NCBI RefSeq assembly: GCF_014201335.1
Contig: NZ_JACHEB010000001.1
Span: 310,001-374,000 of the forward strand
From: Tunturiibacter gelidiferens
GTDB taxonomy: Bacteria > Acidobacteriota > Terriglobia > Terriglobales > Acidobacteriaceae
Direction of reading: 5' to 3'
Length of the DNA stretch: 64,000 nucleotides
The notes under the pieces were generated by a model that made no database searches, had not been told where the DNA came from, and saw nothing but the letters and a program-made list of their open reading frames with translations. The translations under genes and the position numbers were made by a program. Below, piece by piece: positions 44,868 through 53,533 of the stretch. The number at the start of each line of letters is the position of its first letter. Position 1 is the stretch's first letter.

Positions 44868-44959
44868 TGGCGGAGAATGGGGGATTCGAACCCCCGATAG
44901 AGCTTTCGCCCTATAACGGTTTAGCAAACCGCCGCCTTCAGCCACTCGGCCAACTCTCC
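44868..44959 (-). tRNA. tRNA-Ser (anticodon GCT)
   Basis: Reverse strand folds as a long-variable-arm tRNA: acceptor GGAGAGT/ATTCTCC, D arm GCCGAGTGGCTGAAGGC, anticodon loop TTTGCTAAA with anticodon GCT, variable arm ATAGGGC-GAAA-GCTCTAT, T arm GGGGG-TTCGAAT-CCCCC, discriminator G, and an encoded CCA at 44868-44870. It reads AGC/AGU codons. Confidence 0.96.
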
Positions 44960-45008
44960 GTCTGTGTTGCGATGAGCATCTGCCTCTCGGCGATGCCCGG
45001 CTGTGGCA

Positions 45009-45014
45009 ATTATA
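45009..45014 (-). promoter_or_regulatory. Probable -10 element of tRNA-Ser
   Basis: TATAAT on the reverse strand, 50 nt upstream of the tRNA 5' end. A TTGTCT lies 19 nt further upstream as a possible -35. Position and perfect -10 match suggest the tRNA promoter. Confidence 0.5.
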
Positions 45015-45092
45015 GCTTGAGGCTGGGGGAGGAAGACAAGGTGCTGCGGAATGAGGCTTGGGCACTCCTCAGAAAAACGAATGCAACCGCAG

Positions 45093-45107
45093 ATTCCCTT
45101 CGGGAAT
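45093..45107. repeat. Small palindromic intergenic element
   Basis: ATTCCC-TTC-GGGAAT, a perfect 6-bp hairpin followed by GACAACTAAAGGACGAGGACG. It resembles short repetitive elements that I associate with intergenic DNA of Terriglobia, but no second copy is in this window. Confidence 0.35.
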
Positions 45108-45209
45108 GACAACTAAAGGACGAGGACGACAACCAAAAAGACGGCGGATGCGCGGGATTGACTATATAAAGACTGAATGGCGGTGGGGCGGGTGGGTTTG
45201 GGAAGAGCG

Positions 45210-46562
45210 ATGGCGGGCGGGGGGAAGATACGGCTGCTGCCGCTGATTGCGGCGACGTACTTTATGGTGTCGGGTGGGCCGTATGGACTGGAAGACATAC
45301 TCGGCATGGCGGGGTATGGGTGGGCGCTGGTGCTGCTGCTGGTGGTGCCGGTGGTGTGGAGTCTGCCGACGAGTTTGATGGTGGGGGAGCTGGCGGCGGC
45401 GATACCGCTGCAGGGTGGGTACTACTGCTGGGTGAGGCGGGCGCTGGGCAGCTTCTGGGGGTTTCAGGAGGCGTGGCTGAGCCTGGCGGCGAGTGTGTTT
45501 GATATGGCGATCTATCCGGCGATCGTTGTGCTGTATGTGGGGAGGCTTGAGCCGGCGTGGACGGCTGGGTACAGGGGGACGGTTTGGGCGCTGGCGGTGG
45601 TGGTGCTGTGTATGGTTTGGAATCTTTGGAGCGCGAGGGCGGTGGGCGAGGGTTCGGTGGGGATGTTCTGCCTGCTGCTGTCGCCGTTTGTGGTGCTGAC
45701 GGCGGTGGGGTTGTGGAAGGGGTTGGTGGGCGGGCATGGTTTGGGCGTGGCGGGGACGGCGGCGCTGGGGGTTCCGAGGACGGGGGCGGACTTTGCGGGG
45801 GCGGTGTCGGTGACGCTGTGGAACTACATGGGGTGGGATAACGCTTCAACGGTGGCGCAGGAGGTGGAGGAGCCGCAGAAGAATTATCCGAGGGCGATGC
45901 TGGCGGCGGTGGGGCTGGTGGCGGTGACGTATGTTCTGCCGCTGGCGGCGGTGGCGGCGGCGGGGATTCCGGCGGAGAGGTTTTCGACGGGTGCGTGGAC
46001 GGATGCGGCGAGGGAGCTGGTGGGGCCGTGGCTGGCGCTGTGCGTGGTGCTGGGTGGGACGATCAATGGGTTCGGGATGTTCAACGCGCTGGTGATGAGT
46101 TATACGCGGGTGCCGTATGCGCTTGCCGAGGAGGGGATGCTGCCGAAGGTGGTGGCGAAGACGAATGCTCGTGGGGTGCCATGGGTGAGTGTGGTGCTGT
46201 GTTCGGTGGGGTGGGCGCTGGCGCTGAGGCTGTCGTTTGAACGGCTGATTTCGATTGACCTGGTGCTGTATGGAGGGGCGCTGGTGCTGGAGTTTGTGGC
46301 GCTGGTGGTGTTGCGAGTGAAGGAGCCGGAGTTGGCGAGGCCGTTCAAGGTGCCGGGCGGCGTTTGGGGTGCAGTGGGGATGGGCGTGGCGCCGGCGGGG
46401 CTGATCGCGTTTGCGCTATGGGCGGCGCGGGGGGAGCGTGTGGCTGGGCTGCCGGCGCTGGGGTTTGCGGCGATTGTGGCGGCAGCGGGACCAGTGGTTT
46501 ATTTTGCGGCTCGGGTGATGCGAAAGGGCCGCCTTACGGCGACCCCTTCGGTGATGCGCTGA
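45210..46562 (+). CDS. APC family amino acid permease
   Basis: 450 residues from ATG 45210, chosen for GGGAAGAG just upstream; the earlier ATG at 45177 lacks a ribosome site. About twelve membrane helices, with the APC start LLPLIAATYFMVSGGPYGLE, the helix-4 to 6 region WNYMGWDNASTVAQEVE and PYALAEEGMLPKVVAKTNA. It is probably a proton-coupled amino acid or polyamine importer. Codon use is unusual: third positions are overwhelmingly G or C with long GTG/CTG runs, unlike the flanking genes. It ends 6 nt before the convergent ppa stop. Confidence 0.9.
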   Translation: MAGGGKIRLLPLIAATYFMVSGGPYGLEDILGMAGYGWALVLLLVVPVVWSLPTSLMVGELAAAIPLQGGYYCWVRRALGSFWGFQEAWLSLAASVFDMAIYPAIVVLYVGRLEPAWTAGYRGTVWALAVVVLCMVWNLWSARAVGEGSVGMFCLLLSPFVVLTAVGLWKGLVGGHGLGVAGTAALGVPRTGADFAGAVSVTLWNYMGWDNASTVAQEVEEPQKNYPRAMLAAVGLVAVTYVLPLAAVAAAGIPAERFSTGAWTDAARELVGPWLALCVVLGGTINGFGMFNALVMSYTRVPYALAEEGMLPKVVAKTNARGVPWVSVVLCSVGWALALRLSFERLISIDLVLYGGALVLEFVALVVLRVKEPELARPFKVPGGVWGAVGMGVAPAGLIAFALWAARGERVAGLPALGFAAIVAAAGPVVYFAARVMRKGRLTATPSVMR

Positions 46563-46568
46563 TGGCAG

Positions 46569-47129
46569 CTACGATTTTTTGGGGACCGGCTTGGGGATGG
46601 GGTTGGCCTTGTTGTCGATGAAGCGCTGCTGGGCTTCGAGGACTTTGTTGCGAGCGAAGGATGCATCCCGCCAGCCTTTGACTTCGACACGCTTGCCTTC
46701 GAGATCCTTGTAGATGGCGAAGAAGTGCGTGATCTCCTTGAGCATGTGGGGATAGATCTCGGAGAAGTTCCAGACATCTTTGTAGCGGGGATTGTCCTGG
46801 CCTACGCAGAGGACCTTCTCGTCGCCGAGGCCCTGGTCTAGCATCTCGAGGACGCCGATGGGGCGAACCTGCATGACGCATCCGGAGAAGCTGGGGGTGT
46901 CGACGAGAACGAGGCAGTCGAGGGGGTCGCCGTCGTCGCCCAGGGTGCTGGGGATGAAACCATAGTCGCCGGGGTAGTGGACGGGGGAGTAGAGGTTGCG
47001 GTCGAGACGGAAGACGTGGAGCTCTTTGTCGTACTCGTACTTGTTGACACCCTCGTAAGGGATCTCGATGACTGCGTTGATGACCTCGGGGCTGTTAGGC
47101 CCGACGGGGAGTTCCAGGTAGTTCGTCAT
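46569..47129 (-). CDS. ppa: Inorganic pyrophosphatase, housekeeping type
   Basis: 186 residues from ATG 47129, where the conserved protein begins (MTNYLELPVGPN). Family I soluble enzyme: EIPYEGVNKYEYDKE with the active-site Lys and Tyr, YPGDYGFIPSTLGDDGDPLD with the metal-binding aspartates, and DNPRYKDVWNFSEI. It hydrolyses the PPi made in biosynthesis, pulling those reactions forward. Compared with the divergent copy at 14790 this one keeps all canonical motifs, so it is the main enzyme. Its start is 139 nt from the divergent purS start. Confidence 0.93.
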   Translation of the reverse strand: MTNYLELPVGPNSPEVINAVIEIPYEGVNKYEYDKELHVFRLDRNLYSPVHYPGDYGFIPSTLGDDGDPLDCLVLVDTPSFSGCVMQVRPIGVLEMLDQGLGDEKVLCVGQDNPRYKDVWNFSEIYPHMLKEITHFFAIYKDLEGKRVEVKGWRDASFARNKVLEAQQRFIDNKANPIPKPVPKKS

Positions 47130-47249
47130 AAAGTCTGGGGTCTCTTCTCTTGTCCAATCGAAAAATTTAGGCTTGGCTGACTTCGTAGTTCGGTTGGCCC
47201 AGCTGCCTGGTGGAGGTTCGCTACCTCGATTGAGGGCGAAAGCTGCACC

Positions 47250-47267
47250 TTGTCTATAATCAGACAA
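47250..47267 (+). promoter_or_regulatory. purS promoter with palindrome over -10
   Basis: TATAAT at 47255-47260 lies only 8 nt before the purS ATG, with TTGAGG at 47230 as a weak -35 (19-nt spacing). TTGTCT-ATAATC-AGACAA (47250-47267) is a perfect 6-bp inverted repeat over the -10. Position implies transcription starts at or next to the start codon (leaderless). Confidence 0.5.
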
Positions 47268-47268
47268 A

Positions 47269-47514
47269 ATGAAGGCTCATGTCTATGTAACGCTGAAACG
47301 AACGGTGCTGGATGCCCAGGGGCAGACAGTTGCAGATGCATTGCGGCGGATGGAATATCGCGGCGTTGCCGATGTGCGGCAGGGGAAGTATTTCCTGCTG
47401 ACTCTGGAGGATGGACTGGAGCAGAACGCCGCGCAGACAGAGGTGGAGCGGATTGCACGCGAGGTTCTGACAAACCCTGTTATTGAGGAGTTTACGTTCC
47501 GGTTGGAGTCCTGA
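47269..47514 (+). CDS. purS: Phosphoribosylformylglycinamidine synthase subunit PurS
   Basis: 81 residues, usual PurS length. MKAHVYVTLKRTVLDAQGQT is the family opening, with VADVRQGKYFLLTLEDG and the C-terminal NPVIEEFTFRLE. PurS holds PurQ and PurL together in the third/fourth-step enzyme of purine synthesis. purQ and purL are not adjacent here, so this is an isolated gene. No Shine-Dalgarno sequence is visible and the -10 box sits 8 nt upstream. Confidence 0.93.
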   Translation: MKAHVYVTLKRTVLDAQGQTVADALRRMEYRGVADVRQGKYFLLTLEDGLEQNAAQTEVERIAREVLTNPVIEEFTFRLES

Positions 47515-47648
47515 GCAAAGGCTTCCTGTGCGGTACTCGGCGCTAATTTGGCGTGGATTTTCGCGTGTGACGAATAGTTCAGAGTGCGCCAGTTCGCGTA
47601 GGGAAACCCATGGGTGCTAGGCTTAAAGGGTTATAGAGGACAAGCCTT

Positions 47649-48758
47649 TTGAGTGATGCGATTGTGGAAAGTGCCGCAGCGACGGCTGGTGATAAAGAGA
47701 CGGGAGCGAGCCGTTTTGTGCGGGCCTGCCTGCGTCGGCCAGTAGACAGAACGCCGGTGTGGTTTTTGCGGCAGGCGGGGCGTTATATGCCGGAGTATAT
47801 GGCGGTGCGGAAGCACCATTCCCTGCTGGAGATCTGCCGAACGCCTGAGATTGCGGCTGAGGTGACCATTACGGCGGCTGAGCGACTGGATGTGGATGCC
47901 GCGATCATTTTTGCCGATCTGCTGCTCCCATTTACGCCGATGGGTCTGGACTTCGAGTTTGTTGCTGGCGAAGGCCCCGTAGTGCATACGCCGGTGAGGA
48001 CGCTGGAGCATGTAAAGGCACTGCGTACCGATCGAGTGGAGGAGTTGCAGTACGTTGCGCGCGCGATTGAAAAAGTTGCCACGCACTTTTCTGCGCCCCG
48101 TGCCGATGGGGACACGCTGGGGATCATCGGATTTTGCGGCGCTCCGTGGACGCTTGCTGGATACATGATCGAAGGCGGCAAGCAGGGCGGTGGGGATCGC
48201 AACTACATCGAGACCAAGAAGATGATGTACTCGTATGGACCTGCGTGGTCGCTGTTGATGGAGAAGATTGTTACTGTTTTGGTTGCTTATGTGCAGCAGC
48301 AGATTGAAGCGGGCGCGGATGTGATTCAGGTCTTCGATAGTTGGGTGGGTAAGCTGAGCGTTCGCGACTATCGACAATACTGTCTTGGCTGGACAACGGA
48401 GCTGGTGCAGCGAATCAAAGCGCTGGGTGTGCCGGTGATCTACTTCGGCGTGGAAACCGCTTCCCTGCTGCCGGCGATGAGCGAGACAGGTGCGGATGTG
48501 ATTGGGCTTGACTGGCGGACTCCGTTGGAAGAGGGCTGGAAGGCCGTTGGTGCTGGCTGCGCGGTGCAGGGGAATCTCGATCCGATTGCCCTGTTTGCGC
48601 AGGAAGATGTGTTGAAGGAGCAGGTGCGCGAGATTCTTAATGGGGCTGCGGGGCGGCCTGGACATATCTTCAATCTCGGCCACGGCATTGTGCCCGGAAC
48701 ACCTGTCGAGAATGTGATCCGCGTGGTGGAGTTGGTCAGAGAGCTGAGCGCGCGATGA
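47649..48758 (+). CDS. hemE: Uroporphyrinogen decarboxylase
   Basis: 369 residues from TTG 47649, preceded by AGAGGA. Family signatures: VWFLRQAGRYMPEY (active-site arginines), DAAIIFADLLLPFTPMGLDF with the catalytic aspartate, FCGAPWTLAGYMIEGG, and NLGHGIVPGTPVENV near the end. It removes four carboxyl groups from uroporphyrinogen III to give coproporphyrinogen III. Its stop overlaps the hemH start by 4 nt, so both are translationally coupled. Confidence 0.95.
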   Translation: MSDAIVESAAATAGDKETGASRFVRACLRRPVDRTPVWFLRQAGRYMPEYMAVRKHHSLLEICRTPEIAAEVTITAAERLDVDAAIIFADLLLPFTPMGLDFEFVAGEGPVVHTPVRTLEHVKALRTDRVEELQYVARAIEKVATHFSAPRADGDTLGIIGFCGAPWTLAGYMIEGGKQGGGDRNYIETKKMMYSYGPAWSLLMEKIVTVLVAYVQQQIEAGADVIQVFDSWVGKLSVRDYRQYCLGWTTELVQRIKALGVPVIYFGVETASLLPAMSETGADVIGLDWRTPLEEGWKAVGAGCAVQGNLDPIALFAQEDVLKEQVREILNGAAGRPGHIFNLGHGIVPGTPVENVIRVVELVRELSAR

Positions 48759-49777
48759 GCCTCGAGACAGGCCGGAGCGCTGTGCTGCTGCTCGCGCATG
48801 GAACGCCAGACATGCTCGGCGAGATGGCGGAGTATTTAAGCAAAGTGACCGGCGGCCAAGCAATGCCGCAGGAGGTTGTGAAGGAGCTACAGCATCGGTA
48901 CGCGCAGATTGGCCTGCAGGAGTCGCCGGGTCTGGAGCCACCGCCGCTGACGAAGTGGACGATGGTGCAGGCGCATATGCTGGAGCATGCACTGGACGCC
49001 GGAAAGGTTTATGTAGGTATGCGAAACTGGCACCCCTATATCGCCGATGTGGTGGCACAGATGCGGTTGGATGGTGTGACGCACATCAAAGCAGTGTGCC
49101 TAGCTCCGCAGAACTCCCGAACGAGCGTGGGGCTTTATCGCCGGGCCGTGCATGCTGCGGCGAAGGGTATGGAAGTTGAGTTTGTTGCGGGTTGGGCTGA
49201 GAGTCCTCTATTGGCGGAGGCGTTTGCGGAGAAGCTGCAGCCTGTATGGACGGAGGCCTGTGCTGAGGTGGGACAGCGCGTGCCCGTTTTGTTCACAGCT
49301 CATAGCGTGCCGTGTCGAACGATCATGACGGGCGAGGCTTCAGTTGCAGGAGCGCGGCCGGGAACTCCTGTGCAGGATTCGCCGGACCCCTATCCGGTGG
49401 AGGCTAAACGCACTGCGCAGTTGGTGGCAGAGCGGATGACCCCGGCTGGATTCGGAGACAAAGATTGGTACTTCGCGTTTCAGAGTCAGGGTATGAGCGG
49501 TGGTCCGTGGATCGGTCCAACGGTGGAGGACACACTCAAAGCGATCAAGGCCGAAGGGCATGTGGGCGTGGTGATGCAGCCCGTGGGCTTCCTCTGTGAT
49601 CACGTGGAGATCCTTTACGACATCGACATCGCTTTCCGGCAGACCGCAAACGAGTTGGGCCTTAAATTGTGGCGAGCCGAGAGCTTGAACGACTCCCCGG
49701 TACTGGTAGAGGCGCTGGTGGAGGTCGTATCCGGCAGATATAAAGCAACCGTCGACGAGGTCATGGTTCCGGCGTAG
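48755..49777 (+). CDS. hemH: Ferrochelatase
   Basis: 340 residues. LLLAHGTPDMLGEMAEYL, LFTAHSVPCRTIM (metal-site histidine) and QPVGFLCDHVEILYDIDI (second conserved His/Glu region) mark HemH. By family it inserts Fe2+ into protoporphyrin IX or coproporphyrin III; with an oxidase of the HemY type downstream, the coproporphyrin-dependent route is possible, and which one applies is not settled by the sequence. Couples with hemE by a 4-nt overlap; hemY starts 74 nt after it. Confidence 0.93.
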   Translation: MSLETGRSAVLLLAHGTPDMLGEMAEYLSKVTGGQAMPQEVVKELQHRYAQIGLQESPGLEPPPLTKWTMVQAHMLEHALDAGKVYVGMRNWHPYIADVVAQMRLDGVTHIKAVCLAPQNSRTSVGLYRRAVHAAAKGMEVEFVAGWAESPLLAEAFAEKLQPVWTEACAEVGQRVPVLFTAHSVPCRTIMTGEASVAGARPGTPVQDSPDPYPVEAKRTAQLVAERMTPAGFGDKDWYFAFQSQGMSGGPWIGPTVEDTLKAIKAEGHVGVVMQPVGFLCDHVEILYDIDIAFRQTANELGLKLWRAESLNDSPVLVEALVEVVSGRYKATVDEVMVPA

Positions 49778-49851
49778 GTATAGGCTGTCATGAGGGCTGA
49801 AGGCGGGGGCTCTGGCCTCCGCTTTTGTTTGCGGAAACCTCTGGAGAAACG

Positions 49852-51234
49852 ATGAAACGGGTTGCAATTGTGGGCGGTGGGGTAGCCGGGGTGACGGCAG
49901 CGTATGAGCTGGCGCAGCAGGCCCGCAAGGGCGTACCGCTGCAGGGAGTGTTGTTCGAAGCCTCGACGCGGCTGGGGGGAATCATCGAGACGGTCCATGA
50001 GGGTGAGTTTGTGATTGAATGCGGGCCGGATGCCTGGGTGACGGAAAAGCCCTGGGCGCGCGAGCTCGCAGAAGAGCTTGGGTTGGCTGATGAAGTGATG
50101 CCTTCCAATGACGCCACGCGGAAGACGTATGTGCTGATCGATAAGAAGCTGCAGGCTATGCCGGATGGCATGCGGATGATGGTTCCGGCTGACCTCGATG
50201 CTCTGGATCAGTCCGAACTGTTCAGCGCAGAGGCCAAGCGGGCTTATCGCGAAGAGCCTGGCAGAGCGGAGGAGTTGCGAGCGGCGTCTCCTGAAGGAGA
50301 CGAGAGTGTTGGGGAGTTTGTTCAACGCCACTTTGGAGACGAGGTGTTGGAGAAGATCGGGACTCCCCTGCTGAGTGGTGTATTTGGTGGCGATGTGACG
50401 AAGTTGAGCGTGCAGGCGGTGATGGCTCCGTTTGTCACAATGGAGCGAGAACACGGCAGTCTGATCGACGCGCTGCGGGCGAGGAGTGTTGTAGCGAAGA
50501 AGAGTTCAGTGTTTACAACGCTGCGCAGCGGAATGGGAACTCTGGTGAATCGTATGATCTCCGCGATTCCCGAGGATTGGATTCGATTGGCTGCGGAGGT
50601 ACGGTTCATCTCGTACGGCGAAGAAGGATGGCTGGTGGGGACGGCCCGGGGCGTAGAGCGCTTTGATGCAGTGATGATGGCCGCGCCGGTTGATATTGCT
50701 TGTTCTCTTCTGCAACCGATTGACGCTGAGATGGCTCCTTTGATGGAGATGGATGCTAGTTCCGCAGTAGTGGTCGGATTTGGGTTTCCAGACGCCGCGA
50801 AGGTGTCTTTACCGCAGGGGTTCGGTTTTCTGGTGCCTACAGGATCAAATAGTCTACTGCTCGCAGCGACGTTCGTCGATCAGAAGTTTGAAGACCGCGT
50901 GCCCCAGGGGGGACGACTTTTGCGAGCCTTCTTCGGTGGCAAGGCTGCCGAACGGTTGATGCGATGCGGCAACGACGAGACAGTTGCAGTGGCACGGATG
51001 GAGCTGGCAAGAGTCCTGGGGCCTTTGCCTGAGCCGCAAGTGACCGTGGTGCGGCGATGGCCGCGCAGTCTTCCGCAGTATGCCGTGGGACATCTTGAGA
51101 TGATGAGGAAACTCGATTCGCGAGTAAGAGCGTTCAAGGGATTGTCACTGCTTGGTAATGGATATCGCGGCGTGGGAGTGCCCGATCTGGTGCGGGATGC
51201 GAGAACTGCGGCAAGACAGATCGCGGACGAATGA
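49852..51234 (+). CDS. hemY: Protoporphyrinogen/coproporphyrinogen III oxidase, HemY type
   Basis: 460 residues from ATG 49852, 5 nt after GGAG. FAD-binding dinucleotide fold at the start (KRVAIVGGGVAGVTAAYEL), FEASTRLGGIIETVHEGEF, and ECGPDAWVTEKPWARELAEE. The C-terminal FAD contact is LLGNGYRGVGVPDLV. Oxygen-dependent oxidation of the porphyrinogen makes the ring aromatic before iron insertion. Third gene of the hem cluster. A cobalamin riboswitch starts about 70 nt after its stop and belongs to the next operon. Confidence 0.92.
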   Translation: MKRVAIVGGGVAGVTAAYELAQQARKGVPLQGVLFEASTRLGGIIETVHEGEFVIECGPDAWVTEKPWARELAEELGLADEVMPSNDATRKTYVLIDKKLQAMPDGMRMMVPADLDALDQSELFSAEAKRAYREEPGRAEELRAASPEGDESVGEFVQRHFGDEVLEKIGTPLLSGVFGGDVTKLSVQAVMAPFVTMEREHGSLIDALRARSVVAKKSSVFTTLRSGMGTLVNRMISAIPEDWIRLAAEVRFISYGEEGWLVGTARGVERFDAVMMAAPVDIACSLLQPIDAEMAPLMEMDASSAVVVGFGFPDAAKVSLPQGFGFLVPTGSNSLLLAATFVDQKFEDRVPQGGRLLRAFFGGKAAERLMRCGNDETVAVARMELARVLGPLPEPQVTVVRRWPRSLPQYAVGHLEMMRKLDSRVRAFKGLSLLGNGYRGVGVPDLVRDARTAARQIADE

Positions 51235-51304
51235 GAAGAGATGCCGCGAAGTCGCGGAATGTAAAGATTTGACCCGGCGGGATGAGCGGGATAGTCTTTT
51301 CTAC

Positions 51305-51450
51305 ATCTGGTGTTGGGAAGACGGTGCAAATCCGTCACTACCCCGTAACTGTAAGCGCTGAGAGTTTTGACGATTGGTATTAAACCACTGGGATGCGTCC
51401 TGGGAAGGTAAGTCAAAATTTGCTGAAGCGTAAGTCAGGAGACCTGCCAG
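51305..51450 (+). promoter_or_regulatory. Cobalamin riboswitch
   Basis: The conserved core is intact: TTGGGAAGACGGTGCAAATC, CACTACCCCGTAACTGTAAG, then CCACTGGGATGCG, TGGGAAGGTAAGTC and the B12 box GTCAGGAGACCTGCC at 51434-51448. It binds adenosylcobalamin and turns down the downstream genes. It lies 141 nt before the cobU start, in the leader of the eleven-gene operon. Expression platform is not clear; a C/T-rich stretch follows. Confidence 0.95.
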
Positions 51451-51590
51451 GGCCGATCAGGCTGATTCAGCTTCGCTGGGAGAGCTGAAGAGCATTCTCG
51501 CCGACTGCATTCACGGTCTGCACGAGCGCTGCCTAACTAAATTCCCGCTCTGCTCGATTGCTTCGAAAGATGCCGGGCAAGGAGCTAACG

Positions 51591-52145
51591 ATGCAGGAGA
51601 TGCGCCACAGTTCCATCACTCTCGTACTTGGCGGCGTTCGCAGCGGGAAGAGCCGTTACGCGCAACAGCTTGCAGAGCGAGAGAGCCGCGTCATCTTTGT
51701 GGCGACAGCGAAGGCTTCCGACGACGAGATGCACCGCAAGATCGAGCGGCATCGTAGAGAACGCCCTGCGGAGTGGATCACCGTGGAGGAGCCGCTGGAG
51801 CTGGTTCAGGTACTAGCGCAGAAGGCACGCGACTGCGAGGTGATGCTTGTGGATTGTCTGACGGTCTTTGCGGCGAATCTTCTAGAGACCGAAGGCGACG
51901 ACCAGGATGCCATTGAACGACGTGTTGAGGCTCTGTGTGCCGCGTTGCAATCGGCGGGTTGCTCCGTCGTGTTGGTGTCCAATGAGGTAGGCAGCGGAGT
52001 TGTGCCGGCGTATCCCCTGGGACGCCAATACCGCGATCTGCTGGGCGAGATCAATCAGAGCGTAGCAAGGATCGCCGATGACGTGGTGCTGATGGTGGCT
52101 GGGCTTCCGCTCGCTTTGAAGGGACACCTGGAGGTGACTCTGTGA
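51591..52145 (+). CDS. cobU: Adenosylcobinamide kinase / cobinamide-phosphate guanylyltransferase
   Basis: 184 residues from ATG 51591 behind AAGGAG. P-loop GGVRSGKS (14-21), [18 protein letters not shown] with the active-site histidine, and [11 protein letters not shown]. It phosphorylates adenosylcobinamide and adds GMP to make AdoCbi-GDP. First gene of the riboswitch-controlled operon; its end overlaps the cbiA start by 4 nt. Confidence 0.93.
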   Translation: MQEMRHSSITLVLGGVRSGKSRYAQQLAERESRVIFVATAKASDDEMHRKIERHRRERPAEWITVEEPLELVQVLAQKARDCEVMLVDCLTVFAANLLETEGDDQDAIERRVEALCAALQSAGCSVVLVSNEVGSGVVPAYPLGRQYRDLLGEINQSVARIADDVVLMVAGLPLALKGHLEVTL

Positions 52146-53533
52146 GAGCTCTGCTGGTGTCAGGCACAGCGAGTGGCGTGGGAAAAACGACGGTCGCGCT
52201 TGCGATCATGTCTGGCCTGAGGCGACGCGGTCTTGCGGTGCAGCCATTCAAGTGTGGACCTGATTTTTTGGACACTGGCCATCACACCAGGATATGCGGG
52301 CGAAAGGCTCGAAATCTTGATACGTGGATGCTGAGCGAAGACGCGAATCGATCTGTTCTGCAAAATGCTGCGCGTGGCGCGGATGTTCTCGTCGCTGAAG
52401 GAATGATGGGATTGTTCGACGGAAAGAGCGGGAACACTGAGACGGGAAGCACAGCGGAGATTGCCAAACTGTTGAAGCTGCCGGTCGTACTCGTCGTCGA
52501 TGCAGCAAAGACTGCCAGGAGCATCGCGGCGGTAATGCTCGGCTTTGAGATGTTCGACTCAGAGCTGCAGCTTGCCGGAGTGATTTTGAATCGCGTCGCG
52601 ACCGAGCGACACTACGAGATGCTACGTGCGGCGATTGAGACATCGTGCAAGACGAGAATTCTAGGCTGGCTGCCACGTGATCCGGCGATTACGATTCCCG
52701 AACGCCATCTCGGCCTGCAGGGAGCGGCTGAAGCTGCGGTAGAAGATGATGCTGCAATCGATACACTGGCTGCTCTTGCGGAGAAATATTTCGATCTTGA
52801 TAGTTTGGGTGAGCTGCATTGTGGGTTGGAACTGGATGTGACGGGCGTTACCGGAATAGAAAGTTCGCCAGTGGCCGAAAGCGTGCGAATCGGTGTTCCA
52901 TCTGATCACGCTTTCTCGTTCTACTATGAGGACAATCTGGATCTTCTTCGCGAACAGGGCGCTGAGATCGTTCGGTTCAGCCCGCTGCGCGACAGGTCTC
53001 TTCCAACGGGGCTGGATGCGCTCTATCTCGGCGGAGGATATCCGGAGCTTCATGCAGAACGACTAAGCAGGAATCGTCAGATGATCGAGGAAGTCCGTGC
53101 TTTTGCTGCTTCGGGGCGACCCATCTATGCGGAGTGCGGTGGCATGATTTATCTCTCCGAAAGCCTTAAAACCACCGAGGGCGTGAACTACGCGATGGCT
53201 CGAGTCCTGCCACTCTCGATACAGATGACCGGAAAACTTGTGCAGTTCGGATACGTCACCGTGAAGTTTACCGAAGACTGTCTCCTAGGCCTCAAAGGGG
53301 CAATTGTCCGCGGACACAGCTTTCACTACTCGTCTATCGTCTCTCGCGGAGACATTGAGACGAGCTATCGCGTGCAGTACTCCATGTCGGGGAAAGAGGA
53401 GTTTGAAGGCTTCCGGCAAGGTAATGTTCTGGCGAGTTACGTTCATCTGCATCTGCGCGCAAATCCGGCAATAGCGAGAGATTTTGTCGCTGCAATACGA
53501 CAGGCGCGAACCTTGCAGACGGTGGCGACATGA
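52142..53533 (+). CDS. cbiA: Cobyrinate a,c-diamide synthase
   Basis: 463 residues from GTG 52142, overlapping the cobU stop. N-terminal P-loop ATPase ([12 protein letters not shown], 8-19), [13 protein letters not shown], a dethiobiotin-synthetase-like domain, and a C-terminal glutaminase-like domain with [17 protein letters not shown], active Cys in [10 protein letters not shown] and His near GHSFHYSS. It amidates the a and c carboxylates using glutamine and ATP. Corrin-ring genes are not in this window, so cobyrinate comes from elsewhere on the genome or from salvage. Confidence 0.93.
   Translation: MRALLVSGTASGVGKTTVALAIMSGLRRRGLAVQPFKCGPDFLDTGHHTRICGRKARNLDTWMLSEDANRSVLQNAARGADVLVAEGMMGLFDGKSGNTETGSTAEIAKLLKLPVVLVVDAAKTARSIAAVMLGFEMFDSELQLAGVILNRVATERHYEMLRAAIETSCKTRILGWLPRDPAITIPERHLGLQGAAEAAVEDDAAIDTLAALAEKYFDLDSLGELHCGLELDVTGVTGIESSPVAESVRIGVPSDHAFSFYYEDNLDLLREQGAEIVRFSPLRDRSLPTGLDALYLGGGYPELHAERLSRNRQMIEEVRAFAASGRPIYAECGGMIYLSESLKTTEGVNYAMARVLPLSIQMTGKLVQFGYVTVKFTEDCLLGLKGAIVRGHSFHYSSIVSRGDIETSYRVQYSMSGKEEFEGFRQGNVLASYVHLHLRANPAIARDFVAAIRQARTLQTVAT

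Noticed and set aside
45162..45849. Long reverse-strand ORFs rich in Pro, His and Arg
   Set aside because: Antisense shadows of the GC-biased APC permease gene.
47631..49058. 475-codon reverse ORF
   Set aside because: Antisense to hemE and hemH, Arg/His-rich shadow composition.
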